DNA from: an uncultured Planctomycetaceae bacterium
Lineage (GTDB): Bacteria > Planctomycetota > Planctomycetia > Planctomycetales > Planctomycetaceae
Length of the DNA stretch: 64,000 nt
NCBI GenBank assembly: GCA_943787265.1
Contig: CALSLT010000006.1
Coordinates: 372,001 to 436,000 of the forward strand
Direction: 5' to 3'
Shown here: piece by piece, positions 52,868 through 63,000 of the stretch
Position numbering within the stretch: position 1 is the first letter of the stretch
Layout of the letters: every line of letters begins with the position of its first letter
Notes under the pieces: model-generated
Seen by the model: only the letters and a program-made list of their open reading frames with translations
What the model was told of the DNA's origin: nothing
The model's database searches: none
Made by a program: the position numbers and the translations under genes

Positions 52868-53830
52868 TTACAGCCCGCAGGCTGAACGGACTCGATCGAG
52901 GACGTCTCGGGCAACGGCGCGTGCTCTTCCGGCTCCGTTCTGGAGGATATCTTCCAGTGTGTCCGGGTTCTGTTCGAGTTGCTCTCGACGCTCGCGAGCT
53001 TCGGCAAAGTGTTCGGCGGCGGCTTCGTTGACCAGTTTCTTGGCCTCGCCGTATCCCATGCCGCCTGCTCGGTAGCGTTCGGCAAGTTCCGCCTGCTGAT
53101 CCTCATTCGCGAACAGTTTGTAGAGATCGAAGACCGCGCAGGTTTCGGGATTCTTTTTGTCCTCGACGCCGCTGGAGTCTGTCTTGACCGAGTTGATCTT
53201 CTTCCTAATTCGCTTCGGCGTGTCGAACAGCTCGATCGTGTTGTTGTAGCTTTTCGACATTTTTTCGCCGTCCGTGCCGGGGACTTTCGCGGCGGACTCG
53301 ACGACCTTGGCATTCGGAAGTTTGAGCGCTTCCACTTCATAAATGTTGTTGAAGCGCGAAGCGATGTCCCGAGTGACCTCGATGTGCTGAACCTGGTCCA
53401 GCCCGACCGGCACGGTGTCGCTGTCGTAAAGCAAAATGTCCGCGGCCATCAGAACCGGATAGGTAAACAGCCCGGCGTCAGCGGCGATGCCTTTCGCCTT
53501 TTTGTCCTTGTAGGCATGGCACTTTTCGAGCAGGTGCATCTGCGTGACGGTCATCAGAAGCCAGGTCAGCTCGGTGACTTCCGGAACGTCCGATTGTCGA
53601 AACAGCGTCGCCTGCTCGGGTTTAAGGCCGAGGGCCAGCAGATCGAGAGCAGCATCGCGGACGAAGCCTTTCAGGATTTCCGGCTCACGGACCGTCGTCA
53701 GAGCGTGATAATCGGCGATGAAATAAAACGCCTGCTCATTGTCCTGCAGATCGATGTACTGCCGGATGGCTCCGAAATAGTTGCCCCAGTGAAATCGGCC
53801 GGTGGGCTGAATGCCGGATAAAACTTTCAT
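52868..53830 (-). CDS. trpS: Tryptophanyl-tRNA synthetase
   Basis: ATG 53830 ([20 protein letters not shown]) gives the normal length of 320 residues; upstream in-frame codons look non-coding. The HIGH-type motif is FHWGN, the KMSKS motif is [15 protein letters not shown], and [20 protein letters not shown] is family-specific. It charges tRNA-Trp in the cytoplasm. The gene begins a minus-strand run ending with secreted proteins, but the others are not related by function. Confidence 0.97.
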   Translation of the reverse strand: MKVLSGIQPTGRFHWGNYFGAIRQYIDLQDNEQAFYFIADYHALTTVREPEILKGFVRDAALDLLALGLKPEQATLFRQSDVPEVTELTWLLMTVTQMHLLEKCHAYKDKKAKGIAADAGLFTYPVLMAADILLYDSDTVPVGLDQVQHIEVTRDIASRFNNIYEVEALKLPNAKVVESAAKVPGTDGEKMSKSYNNTIELFDTPKRIRKKINSVKTDSSGVEDKKNPETCAVFDLYKLFANEDQQAELAERYRAGGMGYGEAKKLVNEAAAEHFAEARERREQLEQNPDTLEDILQNGAGRARAVARDVLDRVRSACGL

Positions 53831-54052
53831 CGTGAATCTGTCCTGAGAATCTGTTGAGTTTCGTCCGGTGCTTGTCGCCGGACTTGTGATGCGACTGGGC
53901 CGCTGCTGGCTTGTCGATGATGAGGTGACTGCACTCAGCAACCTCACCCACGCCAGACAATTTAACGACTCCGCAGAATCACGCATCAGACCCGGACCGG
54001 TCGGATGGACGTGATGAACCCGGCAACCGCGACATGCGTATGCAATCCGAGG

Positions 54053-55087
54053 TTAGTCTGCGGAGTAATTCTCGCTCATCGCCGCGATTTCGTTTCGCAT
54101 TTCTTCGGCGAACGATGCTGGTTCCAGTACGGTCGCGGCCGAGCGAAAGCCCAGCACCCAGCTCATGAATGAGCGAGTGCTGGAGAGTTCGACGGTCAGG
54201 ATGACACCGCCGTCGTCTTCCTGTTCGAGAGTCTGGCTGACGTGCCAGACTTTTTCGGAGACGTACCGAGCGGCTTCCGGAGCGAACCGAACTCTCACAC
54301 GAAACGGATCGCCGTCCTGATGGTAGATTCCAAAGCTGTACGCGAAGTGGCTTTTCAGATCAAATTCTGCTGGACGATCGAAATGTTCGTTCTGAAGTTC
54401 GACGTTGTGAAAGCGGTCGACTTTGAAATTGCGAACGCCGTCCCAGTCTGGCGACGACACCGCCGCGTAGAGCGATCCTTCGTGCTCGGTAATTCCGATC
54501 GGCCGCAGCGTGTAACGGCGAGGTTTTTCCGCGCCGACTGATTCGTAATCGGCAGTGACGACTCGCAGGTCTTCGCACGCGGTGCGCAAGACGTCGATCT
54601 TGTCAGCTCGGGATGAGTAATCGGTGATCCCTGTCGCCGTCTGATGAAACAGCGGCGTGAGTTGGTCGAGGTACGTCAGACCGGCTTTCCCCAGCGACTG
54701 CTCGATCTTCTGAAACGCTGAGTTCGCCGACGCCCACAACGACGTTCCCGCCAGCCGTTCGAAAAATAATCGCCCGAAATACAGCGCGGCGATCTCGTCA
54801 AAGTTGAAGGTCGTGGGCACGCCGCGGCTCATGTCCAGCCGCCACGTTTTCTTTCCGTGAGGGCCGGTTGATTCGGCAAATGGGATGTCGGCTTCGCGAA
54901 GTTCTTTCAGGTCGCGGCGGATGCTCTTAATCGAAACGCCGAGTTGCTTCGCAAGCTCGTCGAGTGAAAGGCCGCTCGGCTTGGAAAGCAGTTTGACAAT
55001 GCGCCACTGGCGTGCCAGAGGCTGAAGTTTTGAGTCGGACAGCGGCATTTTTGCGTCCAGAACGTTGAGTTTGGGAAGAGATTTCAT
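54053..55087 (-). CDS. WYL-domain transcriptional regulator
   Basis: I start at ATG 55087 (MKSLPKLNVLDAKMPLSDSK, 344 residues), just inside a perfect palindrome on its 5' side. The N-terminal winged helix-turn-helix (IVKLLSKPSGLSLDELAKQL, then VSIKSIRRDLKELREAD) is DeoR-like. The WYL domain follows (RRYTLRPIGITEHEGSLYAA, RNFKVDRFHNVELQNEHF), with a WCX-type C-terminus (RVRVRFAPEAARYVSEKVW). WYL domains sense ligands such as nucleotides or nucleic acids and control stress, defence or DNA-repair genes. Divergent from an SSB-like gene about 480 bases away, so it may regulate that gene. The palindrome suggests self-control. Confidence 0.9.
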   Translation of the reverse strand: MKSLPKLNVLDAKMPLSDSKLQPLARQWRIVKLLSKPSGLSLDELAKQLGVSIKSIRRDLKELREADIPFAESTGPHGKKTWRLDMSRGVPTTFNFDEIAALYFGRLFFERLAGTSLWASANSAFQKIEQSLGKAGLTYLDQLTPLFHQTATGITDYSSRADKIDVLRTACEDLRVVTADYESVGAEKPRRYTLRPIGITEHEGSLYAAVSSPDWDGVRNFKVDRFHNVELQNEHFDRPAEFDLKSHFAYSFGIYHQDGDPFRVRVRFAPEAARYVSEKVWHVSQTLEQEDDGGVILTVELSSTRSFMSWVLGFRSAATVLEPASFAEEMRNEIAAMSENYSAD

Positions 55088-55098
55088 CGACCACCCGC

Positions 55099-55126
55099 CA
55101 GGTGGGACACACTGTTGTCCCACCTG
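55099..55126. promoter_or_regulatory. Perfect palindrome upstream of the WYL regulator (operator candidate)
   Basis: CAGGTGGGACA at 55099-55109 and TGTCCCACCTG at 55116-55126, spaced by 6 bases (CACTGT), form a perfect 11-6-11 palindrome 12 bases before the proposed WYL start codon. Position and symmetry fit an autoregulatory binding site. A role in termination is less likely because no gene ends there. Confidence 0.6.
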
Positions 55127-55286
55127 ACAGAAAAGCCGGAATTATCAGTTTGCATCGATCTTGTGAGTGTCGATAGGAATCATAGACTCACACCACCTGA
55201 AGCGAACCCATGACGAAGTCGAGTCAAAACGGAAAACTCAAACACGACTCTGACACTTAAACTTCTCAACGCAAAGGACTGCAAAG

Positions 55287-55576
55287 ATGGCTGCAACTGA
55301 CGCACGCTGGCACTTCATTGCCGTCCAAAGAGAACTTCGACTCGCCGACATCGTCGAGATGCCGCCGCCAGTTCGGTAGCGGCGACCGTCGTTCTCCTGG
55401 ACGCTGATTTTGAGAACGTCTGGCTCGACGCCTTCCACTCAAAGTGGCCGCTGCCACTCAAACGAGACTTTTCAATCACTGACTTCTGCGCTCGCGGTGC
55501 GTCTACACAACCCGGACATCGCCGCGACATTCCTCATCCGACTTCAAAGAATGGATTTCAATCATGCATAGCCTGA
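55287..55576 (+). pseudogene. Possible small frameshifted gene upstream of ssb (weak)
   Basis: AAAGGA stands 8 bases before ATG 55287, starting MAATDARWHFIAVQRELRLA and stopping at 55379 after PPPVR. A -1 shift near 55370-55377 would continue as AATVVLLDADFENVWLDAFH and so on to a stop at 55574-55576, overlapping the SSB-like start. The composition after the shift looks protein-like. It may be a degraded or frameshifted small gene, or chance. No family is recognised. Confidence 0.3.
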
Positions 55577-55992
55577 ATCTTGTTGTGATCGCTGGAAACG
55601 CTACCCGTGACCCAGAAGTCCGATACACCGCACAGGGTACTCCTGTCGCCGAATTCGGACTCGCCATCAATCGCCGCTGGAAGGAGCGACGAAACAATGA
55701 ATGGCGAGAAGAAACGACGTTCGTCGAAATTCGCGTGATGGGCCAGCAGGCCGACTTTGCGAAAGCTCGAGTCAAAAAAGGAACTCCAGTGCATGTCGAA
55801 GGACGGTTGCAACTCGACCAGTGGCTGGAGCGAGGAACCGGAGCAAAACGCGAACGACTCCGCGTGCTCGGCCAGCAGCTGACGGTTCTCGAGCAGCCGT
55901 TCAAAGATCGCCAGAGTAAAGACAAGCAACCTCGAAACCCGAAGACACCCGCCGAAACTCAACCAGAACTGGCTCTCGCCGCTGCGTTCTAA
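55564..55992 (+). CDS. ssb: Single-stranded DNA-binding protein-like (OB fold)
   Basis: A 142-residue protein with the SSB layout: LVVIAGNATRDPEVRYTAQG, EFGLAINRRWKERRNNEWRE, TTFVEIRVMGQQADFAKARV, KKGTPVHVEGRLQLDQWLER. The tail is Pro/Lys/Gln-rich but lacks the classical acidic DDDIPF end, finishing TQPELALAAAF. Shorter and with a divergent tail, it may be a second, specialised SSB rather than the main one. It lies opposite a WYL regulator, the type often tied to DNA-damage or defence responses. Followed by a small unknown gene. Confidence 0.87.
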   Translation: MHSLNLVVIAGNATRDPEVRYTAQGTPVAEFGLAINRRWKERRNNEWREETTFVEIRVMGQQADFAKARVKKGTPVHVEGRLQLDQWLERGTGAKRERLRVLGQQLTVLEQPFKDRQSKDKQPRNPKTPAETQPELALAAAF

Positions 55993-56006
55993 GAATCGAA
56001 AAATCA

Positions 56007-56070
56007 CAGGGTGCGTCTCGCACGCACCAGAACTTCACCAGAATCTTTGGTGCGTCAAGACGCACGCTAC
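56007..56070. repeat. GTAG-type palindromic repeat, family B, copy 4 (degenerate head)
   Basis: Starts CAGGGTGCGTCTCGCACGCA, with a changed head, and closes with the arm TGGTGCGTCAAGACGCACGC then TAC. It lies 15 bases after the SSB-like gene. Confidence 0.8.
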
Positions 56071-56132
56071 AAGACACCCACGAAACCGAGCACCCCGAAT
56101 GAAATCTTAACCCGCACGACAAGGAGAGTAGG

Positions 56133-56411
56133 ATGCTACCCACAAACCACATGATGTTTGAAGTCGAAACCGAAGATGCCTTCTACGATCAGACCGCCGC
56201 GTCACTGGCGTGGCAACTTCAACTTCCCTCAACCAAAGATGAAACCGATCAGTTTGTCTCTGCATTGCTGGACTTCGCCGCGGAAACAATGGTCAAAAGC
56301 GAACGCATCCCCAGACGCGACGAGATCGGTAGCAAGCTGGCAGCGTTCGCGCTAGACGTGATGAACTCCGAATTGCAGCACCATCGCCATGCGGCAGCGC
56401 AACGAAACTGA
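56133..56411 (+). CDS. Small acidic protein of unknown function
   Basis: A 92-residue reading from ATG 56133 with AAGGAG 8 bases before it, a good ribosome-binding site. It starts MLPTNHMMFEVETEDAFYDQ and is mostly helical (FVSALLDFAAETMVKSERIP, IGSKLAAFALDVMNSELQHH). No family is recognised, and it has no signal peptide or membrane segment. It follows the SSB-like gene on the same strand, with a palindromic repeat between, and is followed by a terminator. Confidence 0.65.
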   Translation: MLPTNHMMFEVETEDAFYDQTAASLAWQLQLPSTKDETDQFVSALLDFAAETMVKSERIPRRDEIGSKLAAFALDVMNSELQHHRHAAAQRN

Positions 56412-56506
56412 AAATCGAAGCCGCCTTTCGACAAGCCGCTGAAAATCCCGGGCCTGGGATCATGAAAAACTGCAGAAAGAGGCAGATCGAGATCGATCTC
56501 CAGGAG

Positions 56507-56534
56507 GGCGAGTCCGAGTGGTGGCGGACTCGCC
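56507..56534 (+). terminator. Rho-independent terminator
   Basis: A perfect 10-bp stem (GGCGAGTCCG with CGGACTCGCC) and an 8-base loop, followed by TTCTACCTTTTA on the plus strand. It ends the SSB-like/small-gene unit and lies just before the convergent cytochrome gene. Confidence 0.85.
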
Positions 56535-56569
56535 TTCTACCTTTTACGGAGATCGAGCGTTGGCTCTTG

Positions 56570-58525
56570 TCACAAACTTCGGAGGTACCGCAGCAGCGAC
56601 TTAAGCTCGGTGCCTGTGAGCTTGCGGTCGAGTTGGTGGTCGAACTCTGTGAAGACTTCTTCGAGACTACTAACCCGTTTGTCGTGGAAGAGGTTTTCGC
56701 GGTAGCCGACTCCGCGGAGCGTTGGCGGGTTAAACTTCCGCAGGCCTCGTTCGTCGACCAGACCGACGTCGTACACGTCGGGGGAGGTCAGCGTGGTTCC
56801 TGCGTGGCAGTCGGTGCAGCTCAACGATTCGAACAATCGTCGACCATCTTTAACCAACGCTTTGTCTGCTAATGTCGCGGCCGGTTGGTAGGGCGGTGGT
56901 GGTCGCAGCGTTTTCAGGAACGCGGCGAGGTCGGTCGCTGACTTGTCGGACAAGCCTTTGCCTCGCATCGTTGACGCGGCCGACTGATGAATCTGTTTCG
57001 GAAGTGTGCTCTTCTTCCCGTTCCAACCCCACGGTCCCGTATCGCCCACTCCGAGCAGCGAGAGGACTCGCTTGGGAGCGCCTTCGGTGTCGTCTCCAAA
57101 AGTGTCCGATCTTCCGCCATTTGTGTGGCCGTCGACATGGCAACTATGACAACTGAACCAGCTCGCGTGCGAAAGCCGAGCGGAAAAGAAAAGCTGCTCG
57201 CCCCGTTCTGCAGGCCCGAGATCAGGCGTCGGCCCAAGCGTGAGATGCGATGTGAAGATGTCCGTCCCCTGGTACGAACTGCCGTAAGTACTGGCCGTCG
57301 CACTGTCGTCGTACTTCTTGCCGGCCGTTTCGGCGTAACGCTTTTTGTATTCTTCGTCGTAGCTCGGCGATGTCGCCGCAGGTTTCGCTGACGAAGCGTC
57401 TGTCGCAGGTTCCTCACCATCTTGCGCTGCATCTCGTTTCGACTTGTTTCTTGAAGCCAAATCATCCGCCGAATTCTCAGTCATGTCGATCAGAGTCAGC
57501 GAGTCTGACAATTCGTTGACCACGACAAATCGCCCTTCCGACAGCGGCAGCAGATCGATGGGCCGAGTGCCAACTCCAATACGCTGAAAGGCTCGCGAGA
57601 AAGGTGCGCCGATCGACACTTCGTTGACACCGGCCAGAGCAATCACCGCTCGACCCGCTTGATCGATGAACAACGAGTCGGGGTCCCCCGCCCCCTGCCC
57701 TGCGTAACCGACGTTGATCGTTTGCCCGCTGTAAATCGCTCCTGGCTTGCCTTTCAGAATGTCATCAATCTTTGCCGTGCGAAGCATGTTGTCGATCATC
57801 ACTCCCCAGATGATGTCGCTGCGTCGCGGGAGTGCCGCGTCGTTAAGAATCTGGTGCGAAATCAACAGCGTCTGACCATCATTGCTGAGTGCCAGGCCGC
57901 GTATGTTGTGAGCTCCAAAGTCGTGAACGTGCTCAACATCGTGAGTCGACGTGTTGACGACCGCCAGTCGCCCGGTAAAGGCATCCGCAACGAGCATGCG
58001 AGATTCATCGGGAAGATAGAGTTGTTCGCCGGCGCCGAACCCCAAATCAATCGTGTCCACAATCGCCGGCTCGTCCCCGAGCTTCACCACGGCCAACGTT
58101 CTCGCCCACTTCGAAGCGACCGTACACGACTTTTCGTCTGGAGCGACCTGTACCGTCAACGGATGAGTCGGCACAGGTAGTTCAGATAGAAGTTCTGCGC
58201 CTTCCCGGAAAACCCTGATCACGTTGAGACGAGACCGTTCCGCATCCGTCACCAGAACCAAACCATCAGCCACCGCAACGTCTGTCAGCCGCCCTCCGAG
58301 TTTGTATTCGGCAACGACCGTCCATTTCACAAGGTCGACCAACGACAACGTGCCACAACGATTCGCGACAACCCCCGTCGCTTCATCGAGCCTCGCAATC
58401 GCCGCTGGCCGCCGAAACTGCACTGTGTCTGGCGAAATTCGTTCCAGGTCAGCCGCGTTGGCCATCAACGAAGTCAGCACGAGCGGAATCGCCAGCGATC
58501 GAACAATGACAGAGTAGGCTGGCAT
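56570..58525 (-). CDS. Secreted YVTN-type beta-propeller with C-terminal di-haem cytochrome domain
   Basis: A 651-residue protein with a signal peptide (VIVRSLAIPLVLTSLMANAA). Residues about 35-350 are YVTN-like propeller repeats (LVDLVKWTVVAEYKLGGRLT, LAVVNTSTHDVEHVHDFGAH). A low-complexity linker follows (DAAQDGEEPATDASSAKPAA). The C-terminus is cytochrome-c-peroxidase-like, with CxxCH sites in WFSCHSCHVDGHTNG and LSCTDCHAGTTLTSP, plus the RTPTLRGV-type NPPTLRGVGY stretch. It is a periplasmic electron-transfer or peroxide-handling protein by family. It is last in a minus-strand unit with DUF1501, PSCyt1/DUF1549/DUF1553 and DUF1552. Confidence 0.87.
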   Translation of the reverse strand: MPAYSVIVRSLAIPLVLTSLMANAADLERISPDTVQFRRPAAIARLDEATGVVANRCGTLSLVDLVKWTVVAEYKLGGRLTDVAVADGLVLVTDAERSRLNVIRVFREGAELLSELPVPTHPLTVQVAPDEKSCTVASKWARTLAVVKLGDEPAIVDTIDLGFGAGEQLYLPDESRMLVADAFTGRLAVVNTSTHDVEHVHDFGAHNIRGLALSNDGQTLLISHQILNDAALPRRSDIIWGVMIDNMLRTAKIDDILKGKPGAIYSGQTINVGYAGQGAGDPDSLFIDQAGRAVIALAGVNEVSIGAPFSRAFQRIGVGTRPIDLLPLSEGRFVVVNELSDSLTLIDMTENSADDLASRNKSKRDAAQDGEEPATDASSAKPAATSPSYDEEYKKRYAETAGKKYDDSATASTYGSSYQGTDIFTSHLTLGPTPDLGPAERGEQLFFSARLSHASWFSCHSCHVDGHTNGGRSDTFGDDTEGAPKRVLSLLGVGDTGPWGWNGKKSTLPKQIHQSAASTMRGKGLSDKSATDLAAFLKTLRPPPPYQPAATLADKALVKDGRRLFESLSCTDCHAGTTLTSPDVYDVGLVDERGLRKFNPPTLRGVGYRENLFHDKRVSSLEEVFTEFDHQLDRKLTGTELKSLLRYLRSL

Positions 58526-58609
58526 CAGAGCACCTTAGAAAGTAAGCGAGTTTTATGAGCGGCGTGCCAAAGGCCACCGGTCTAATCGTGGCCCGACTCA
58601 CTCTATCAA

Positions 58610-60013
58610 TCACGCGATGATGTCGTGAACGACGTTGCCTTCGACGTCCGTCAGCCGGAATTCGCGACCTTGATATCGGTAAGTCAGGCGTTCGTGGTCC
58701 ATACCGAGCAAGTGCAGAATCGTGGCGTTGAGGTCGTGAACGTGGACTCCGTTTTCACCGACGTCCATTCCAAAGTCGTCAGATTGTCCGTAGCTGACTC
58801 CGCCTTTGATCCCGCCACCGGCTAGCCACATTGTGAAGGCGTCTTTGTGATGGTCACGTCCCGAAAGCCCTTTGTCCTTCGCGTTGCCCCCTTGCCGTAA
58901 CGGTGTGCGGCCAAATTCTGAGCCCCAGACGATCAGCGTGTCTTTGAGCAGGTCTCGCTGCTTGAGATCTTTCAGCAGAGCCGCGATCGGCCGGTCAGTT
59001 TCTTTGCACTTGGCTGGCAGACGCGTCTCGATGCCGCCGTGATGATCCCAGCCTGAATCGTAAAGCTCGACAAGTCGCACGCCGCGTTCGACGAGACGTC
59101 TTGCGAGCAGACAGTTGTTGGCAAACGACGCCTTCCCCGGAACCGCACCGTATGACTCCAGCGTTTCCTTCGTCTCGCCGCCGATTCCCATTAGCTCGGG
59201 TACGGAAGTCTGCATGCGGAATGCCAGTTCGTACTGCTTGATTCGAGTTTCGATTTCCGGATCGCCGGTCGCCTGAAGCTGCTCCTGGTTCAGTTGCCCG
59301 AGCGTGTCCAGCACTCGACGACGATCGGCCGGCGACTGGCCTTCCGGACTGGAGAGAAACAGCACCGCGTCACCTTGTGACCGAAACTGGATTCCCTGAT
59401 GAACGCTCGGCAGAAAGCCGGATGACCACATGCTGGTGCCTGCTCCGCCGGCCGGACCGCTAAGCAGCACGACATAACCGGGTAAGTCCTTATTTTCAGA
59501 TCCGAGTCCGTAACTGACCCACGATCCGAAACTCGGCCGCCCGCCGCGACCAAAACCCGAGTGCAGAAACATCTGAGCCGGCGCGTGGTTGATCTCTTCG
59601 TTGTGCAATGACCGAATGACGGCCATGTCGTCGACAACTTCGCTGATATGCGGCAGCAGTTCAGAAAGAGTCTGCCCGCTCTCGCCATGTTTCGAAAATT
59701 TCCACGGAGACCCCGCCAGCGTCGACGTTTTACCGATGAAAGCAAAGTCGCGATCTTTGGTAACTTCCGGCGGGCACGGCTCGTTGTGCCGTTTCTTCAG
59801 CTCCGGCTTTTCGTCGTACAGATCGAGATGCGACGGAGCCCCGATCATGTGGAGATAAATGACGTGCTTCGCCTTCGGCGCAAAATGCGGCTGTCCCAAT
59901 GCAGCGTCGACATCGTCATTCAGCATCGACGCGAGCGCCACGCCGCCAAATCCGATTCCGCAAGAGCCCAAAAATGCTCGACGATCGTTTCGCAGATAAT
60001 TTGAAGCAGTCAT
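58610..60013 (-). CDS. DUF1501 family protein, Tat-type signal
   Basis: A 467-residue protein with [20 protein letters not shown], a twin-arginine-type signal. Family blocks are [55 protein letters not shown] and [20 protein letters not shown]. It is a different, more typical DUF1501 than the one at 11450 (which has a shorter lead). It lies 51 bases after the PSCyt1/DUF1549/DUF1553 gene, the commonest planctomycete pairing. The function is unproven; a sulfatase/phosphatase-like fold is suggested for the family. Confidence 0.93.
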   Translation of the reverse strand: MTASNYLRNDRRAFLGSCGIGFGGVALASMLNDDVDAALGQPHFAPKAKHVIYLHMIGAPSHLDLYDEKPELKKRHNEPCPPEVTKDRDFAFIGKTSTLAGSPWKFSKHGESGQTLSELLPHISEVVDDMAVIRSLHNEEINHAPAQMFLHSGFGRGGRPSFGSWVSYGLGSENKDLPGYVVLLSGPAGGAGTSMWSSGFLPSVHQGIQFRSQGDAVLFLSSPEGQSPADRRRVLDTLGQLNQEQLQATGDPEIETRIKQYELAFRMQTSVPELMGIGGETKETLESYGAVPGKASFANNCLLARRLVERGVRLVELYDSGWDHHGGIETRLPAKCKETDRPIAALLKDLKQRDLLKDTLIVWGSEFGRTPLRQGGNAKDKGLSGRDHHKDAFTMWLAGGGIKGGVSYGQSDDFGMDVGENGVHVHDLNATILHLLGMDHERLTYRYQGREFRLTDVEGNVVHDIIA

Positions 60014-60064
60014 GTCACTGTTTCCTTCGACGTTCGAAGTTGGATGTTGAACGTTCGATGTTCG

Positions 60065-63000
60065 TCAGTCTTTGGTGATTGTTTCGTGCAGGTTCAGCAG
60101 GACGGTGGCCACGCTGTACCACGCTTTTGATTTGGCGGCTTCCTGATCAACCTGGCGTTCTGATTTTTTGGCATCTGAATACGTTTCGGTAAACAGTTGG
60201 TGTAGAGCGTTGCGTTCGGTATCCGTAGGTCGGCGGCTGGTGCAAAGTTGAAACGCGTAATCGAGTTGCTCGAAAACTGACGCTCGTGAATTTTCATCCA
60301 CAGCCCGTTTGGCAAGCGATTCAGCCGCTTCCACATAAACCGGATCGTTGAGCAGCGTCAGTGCCTGCAGCGGCGTGTTCGTTCGCGATCGTTTGACCGT
60401 GCACGCCAGACGCGCCGTCGCGTCGAAGTTGACGAAGCTTGGATATGGCGAGCCTCGTTTCAGGACGACGTAGAGCCCTCGGCGATGACGTTCCGTGCCG
60501 GGGCTGACTTCGTACTTGTAGGACGTGCCGCCGACCTTCGACCAGATTCCGTTCGGCTGGTACGGATAGATTGGCGGGCCGAATTGCTTCAGATCAATCA
60601 GTCCGGCGATGGCCAAAGCGTTGTCGCGAATCATCTCCGCGCCCATCCGAAATCTGGAGCCGCGGGCAAGCAGAGTGTTCAGATCATCTTTCTCAAGCAA
60701 TTCGCGGGAAACTCGTGACGACTGCTGGTAAGTGGAAGACAGCACGATCGTCTTCAGAACGTGCTTCATCGACCAGCCGTTTTCCATGAACTCAACGGCC
60801 AGCCAATCGAGCAACTCTGGATGCGACGGTTCTTCGCCTTTGATTCCAAAGTCTTCGATGGTCGGGACGACGCCCCGCCCGAACAACTCTGCCCACCAAC
60901 GATTAACCGTCACGCGAGCGACCAGAGGATTACGTTTATCAACCAGCCATTTCGCCAGCGTCAGCCTGTTCGGTGGGCCGTCGATTCCGGTATGCAGAAT
61001 TCCAGGCGTTCCCGCTTCAACTTTCTCGCCGGGCTTTTTGTAGTCACCGCGGTCGAATATCGTCGACATGCGAGGCTTGTCCAACTCAATCATCACCAGC
61101 GTCGTGTCGGCGGCAACTTTAGCCGCCTCTTTTCCGAGTTTCGTCATTTCGGCGGTCAGCTCAGACGTTTGCTGGTCCTGTTTGACGCGATAATCAAGAA
61201 GCGTCTTACGATCAGCCTTCGACCATTTCTTGACCTCAGCCTTCGCCACCGCCGCGACGGTTTCAGGAATAGAATCGTTTTCCAGATTGCCGGTGATTGC
61301 TGAGAGTCTCAGACAGCCAATCGAGCGAGCGCTGCCGTAGTCGTGTTTGAGCTGGAAGGTCAGTTCCTGATCGGCGGAAACGTCGAGCGGTTGTTTCAAA
61401 ATGAACGTCGCCCAATGAGACTCGTCGAACTTCGGAGAAACTGCCCAGCCAGTTCTCGGCTTGGTAGAAAGTGCTCCGGCAACGTCCCACTTACTTTGGG
61501 AGAAGCTCGCTTTTGCCGAGGCAAACTTCAGCTTCGATGGCGTTGCCGTTTTGCTCTTGGGCTCGGGCTTCGTACTTGGAGTCAGCGTGGCAGAAAACTC
61601 GTTCAGAACGAAATTGCGGCGAACCGGGTCGCCCCGGCCGGGCCCTTTTCCAGGAAGCAGGTCGTGCCGCAGAGCTTCCAGTTTGAAGGCCTTGATTCCG
61701 GACATGCTCGTCTGGACTTTAATCGTGTAGACATCTTCCGAAGGCGGATCGTTGCCGACGAGGACAATCGATCCGTCGTCCTGCCGTTCGAATGTGTCGG
61801 TAGTTCCCAGCGATTCGAACTCGGCGATGTCGAGCGCGTGAGACTTAGGAACGTCGCCCAGACTTTCGGCAAATCCCGTCGCCCACTCGGGCAGGTCAGC
61901 ATTCAGTTCACGGCGACGCGCGGTTTGACGACTCTTCACCGACGCAAACTGCTTTTGCAGGTCGGCGCGTTTTGCATCTTTCTCAGCATCCGAAAGGTTC
62001 ATCTTCGGACCTTTGAACGCGATGGAGCTGGGTGACTTACTGGCCCGGTCGGCTTCCATTTCCGTGTTGTTGAAGTAGGCCAGCAGCCGGTAGTAATCCT
62101 TCTGCGGAAACGGGTCGTACTTGTGGTCGTGACACTGGCAACACTCCAGAGTCGATCCCAACCACACGGCTCCCGTCGTGTTGACTCGGTCGATCACCTG
62201 CTCGATGCGAGTCTCTTCCGGAAGCGATCCGGCCTCGACGTTGGTTGGTGTGCAACGGTGAAAGCCAGTCGCAATTTTCTGTGACTCCGTCGCGTTAGGC
62301 AGCAGGTCGCCAGCAATCTGCTCGATCGTGAACTGGTCGAACGGCATGTCCTCATTGAGTGCCCGAATCACCCAGTCGCGGTACGCCCACACACTTCGCA
62401 GGTTGTCCCTCTGGAATCCGTGTGAGTCGGCATATCGCGCGATGTCCAGCCACGGTCTCGCCCAGCGTTCTCCAAATTGAGGTCGTTGCAGCAGATCGTC
62501 GACGAGTTGTTCGAACCGCTCGTCGGAAGGGTTGCTGACAAACACGTTGACTTCTTCCGGCGTGGGTGGAAGGCCGATCAGATCGAGAAAGACTCTCCGC
62601 ACAAGCTTCTCTGACGCGGCTCTCGGCGACGGCGAGAGACCCTCATCCTGCAAACGCTGAAGCACAAACTGATCGATTGCCGACTTCGCCCATTTCGAAT
62701 CCTGGACACGCGGCATCTTTGGGCGTTGCGGCGCGATATAAGACCAGTGTCGATCGACTTCGACCTTGTCTGGCCAGATCGCTCCCTGCTGAATCCAGCG
62801 ACGAATGATTCCGACTTGCCGTTTCGGAAGCGGATCGCCGATCGCTGGCATGACCTCGTCGTGACCGCGAGGCAGCAGAATTCGTCGAAGCAGTTCACTA
62901 TCGCCCGGCTTGCCCGCTTCGATCGAACCGGACTCCAGCGTCGAAGCGCGTTGATCAAGCCGAAGTTCCGCTTCTTGTTTCTCGGGACCGTGACACTCGA

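Noticed and set aside
56462..56872. Plus-strand frame overlapping the end of the cytochrome gene
   Set aside because: Its start lies in the terminator region and the rest is antisense of a well-supported gene.
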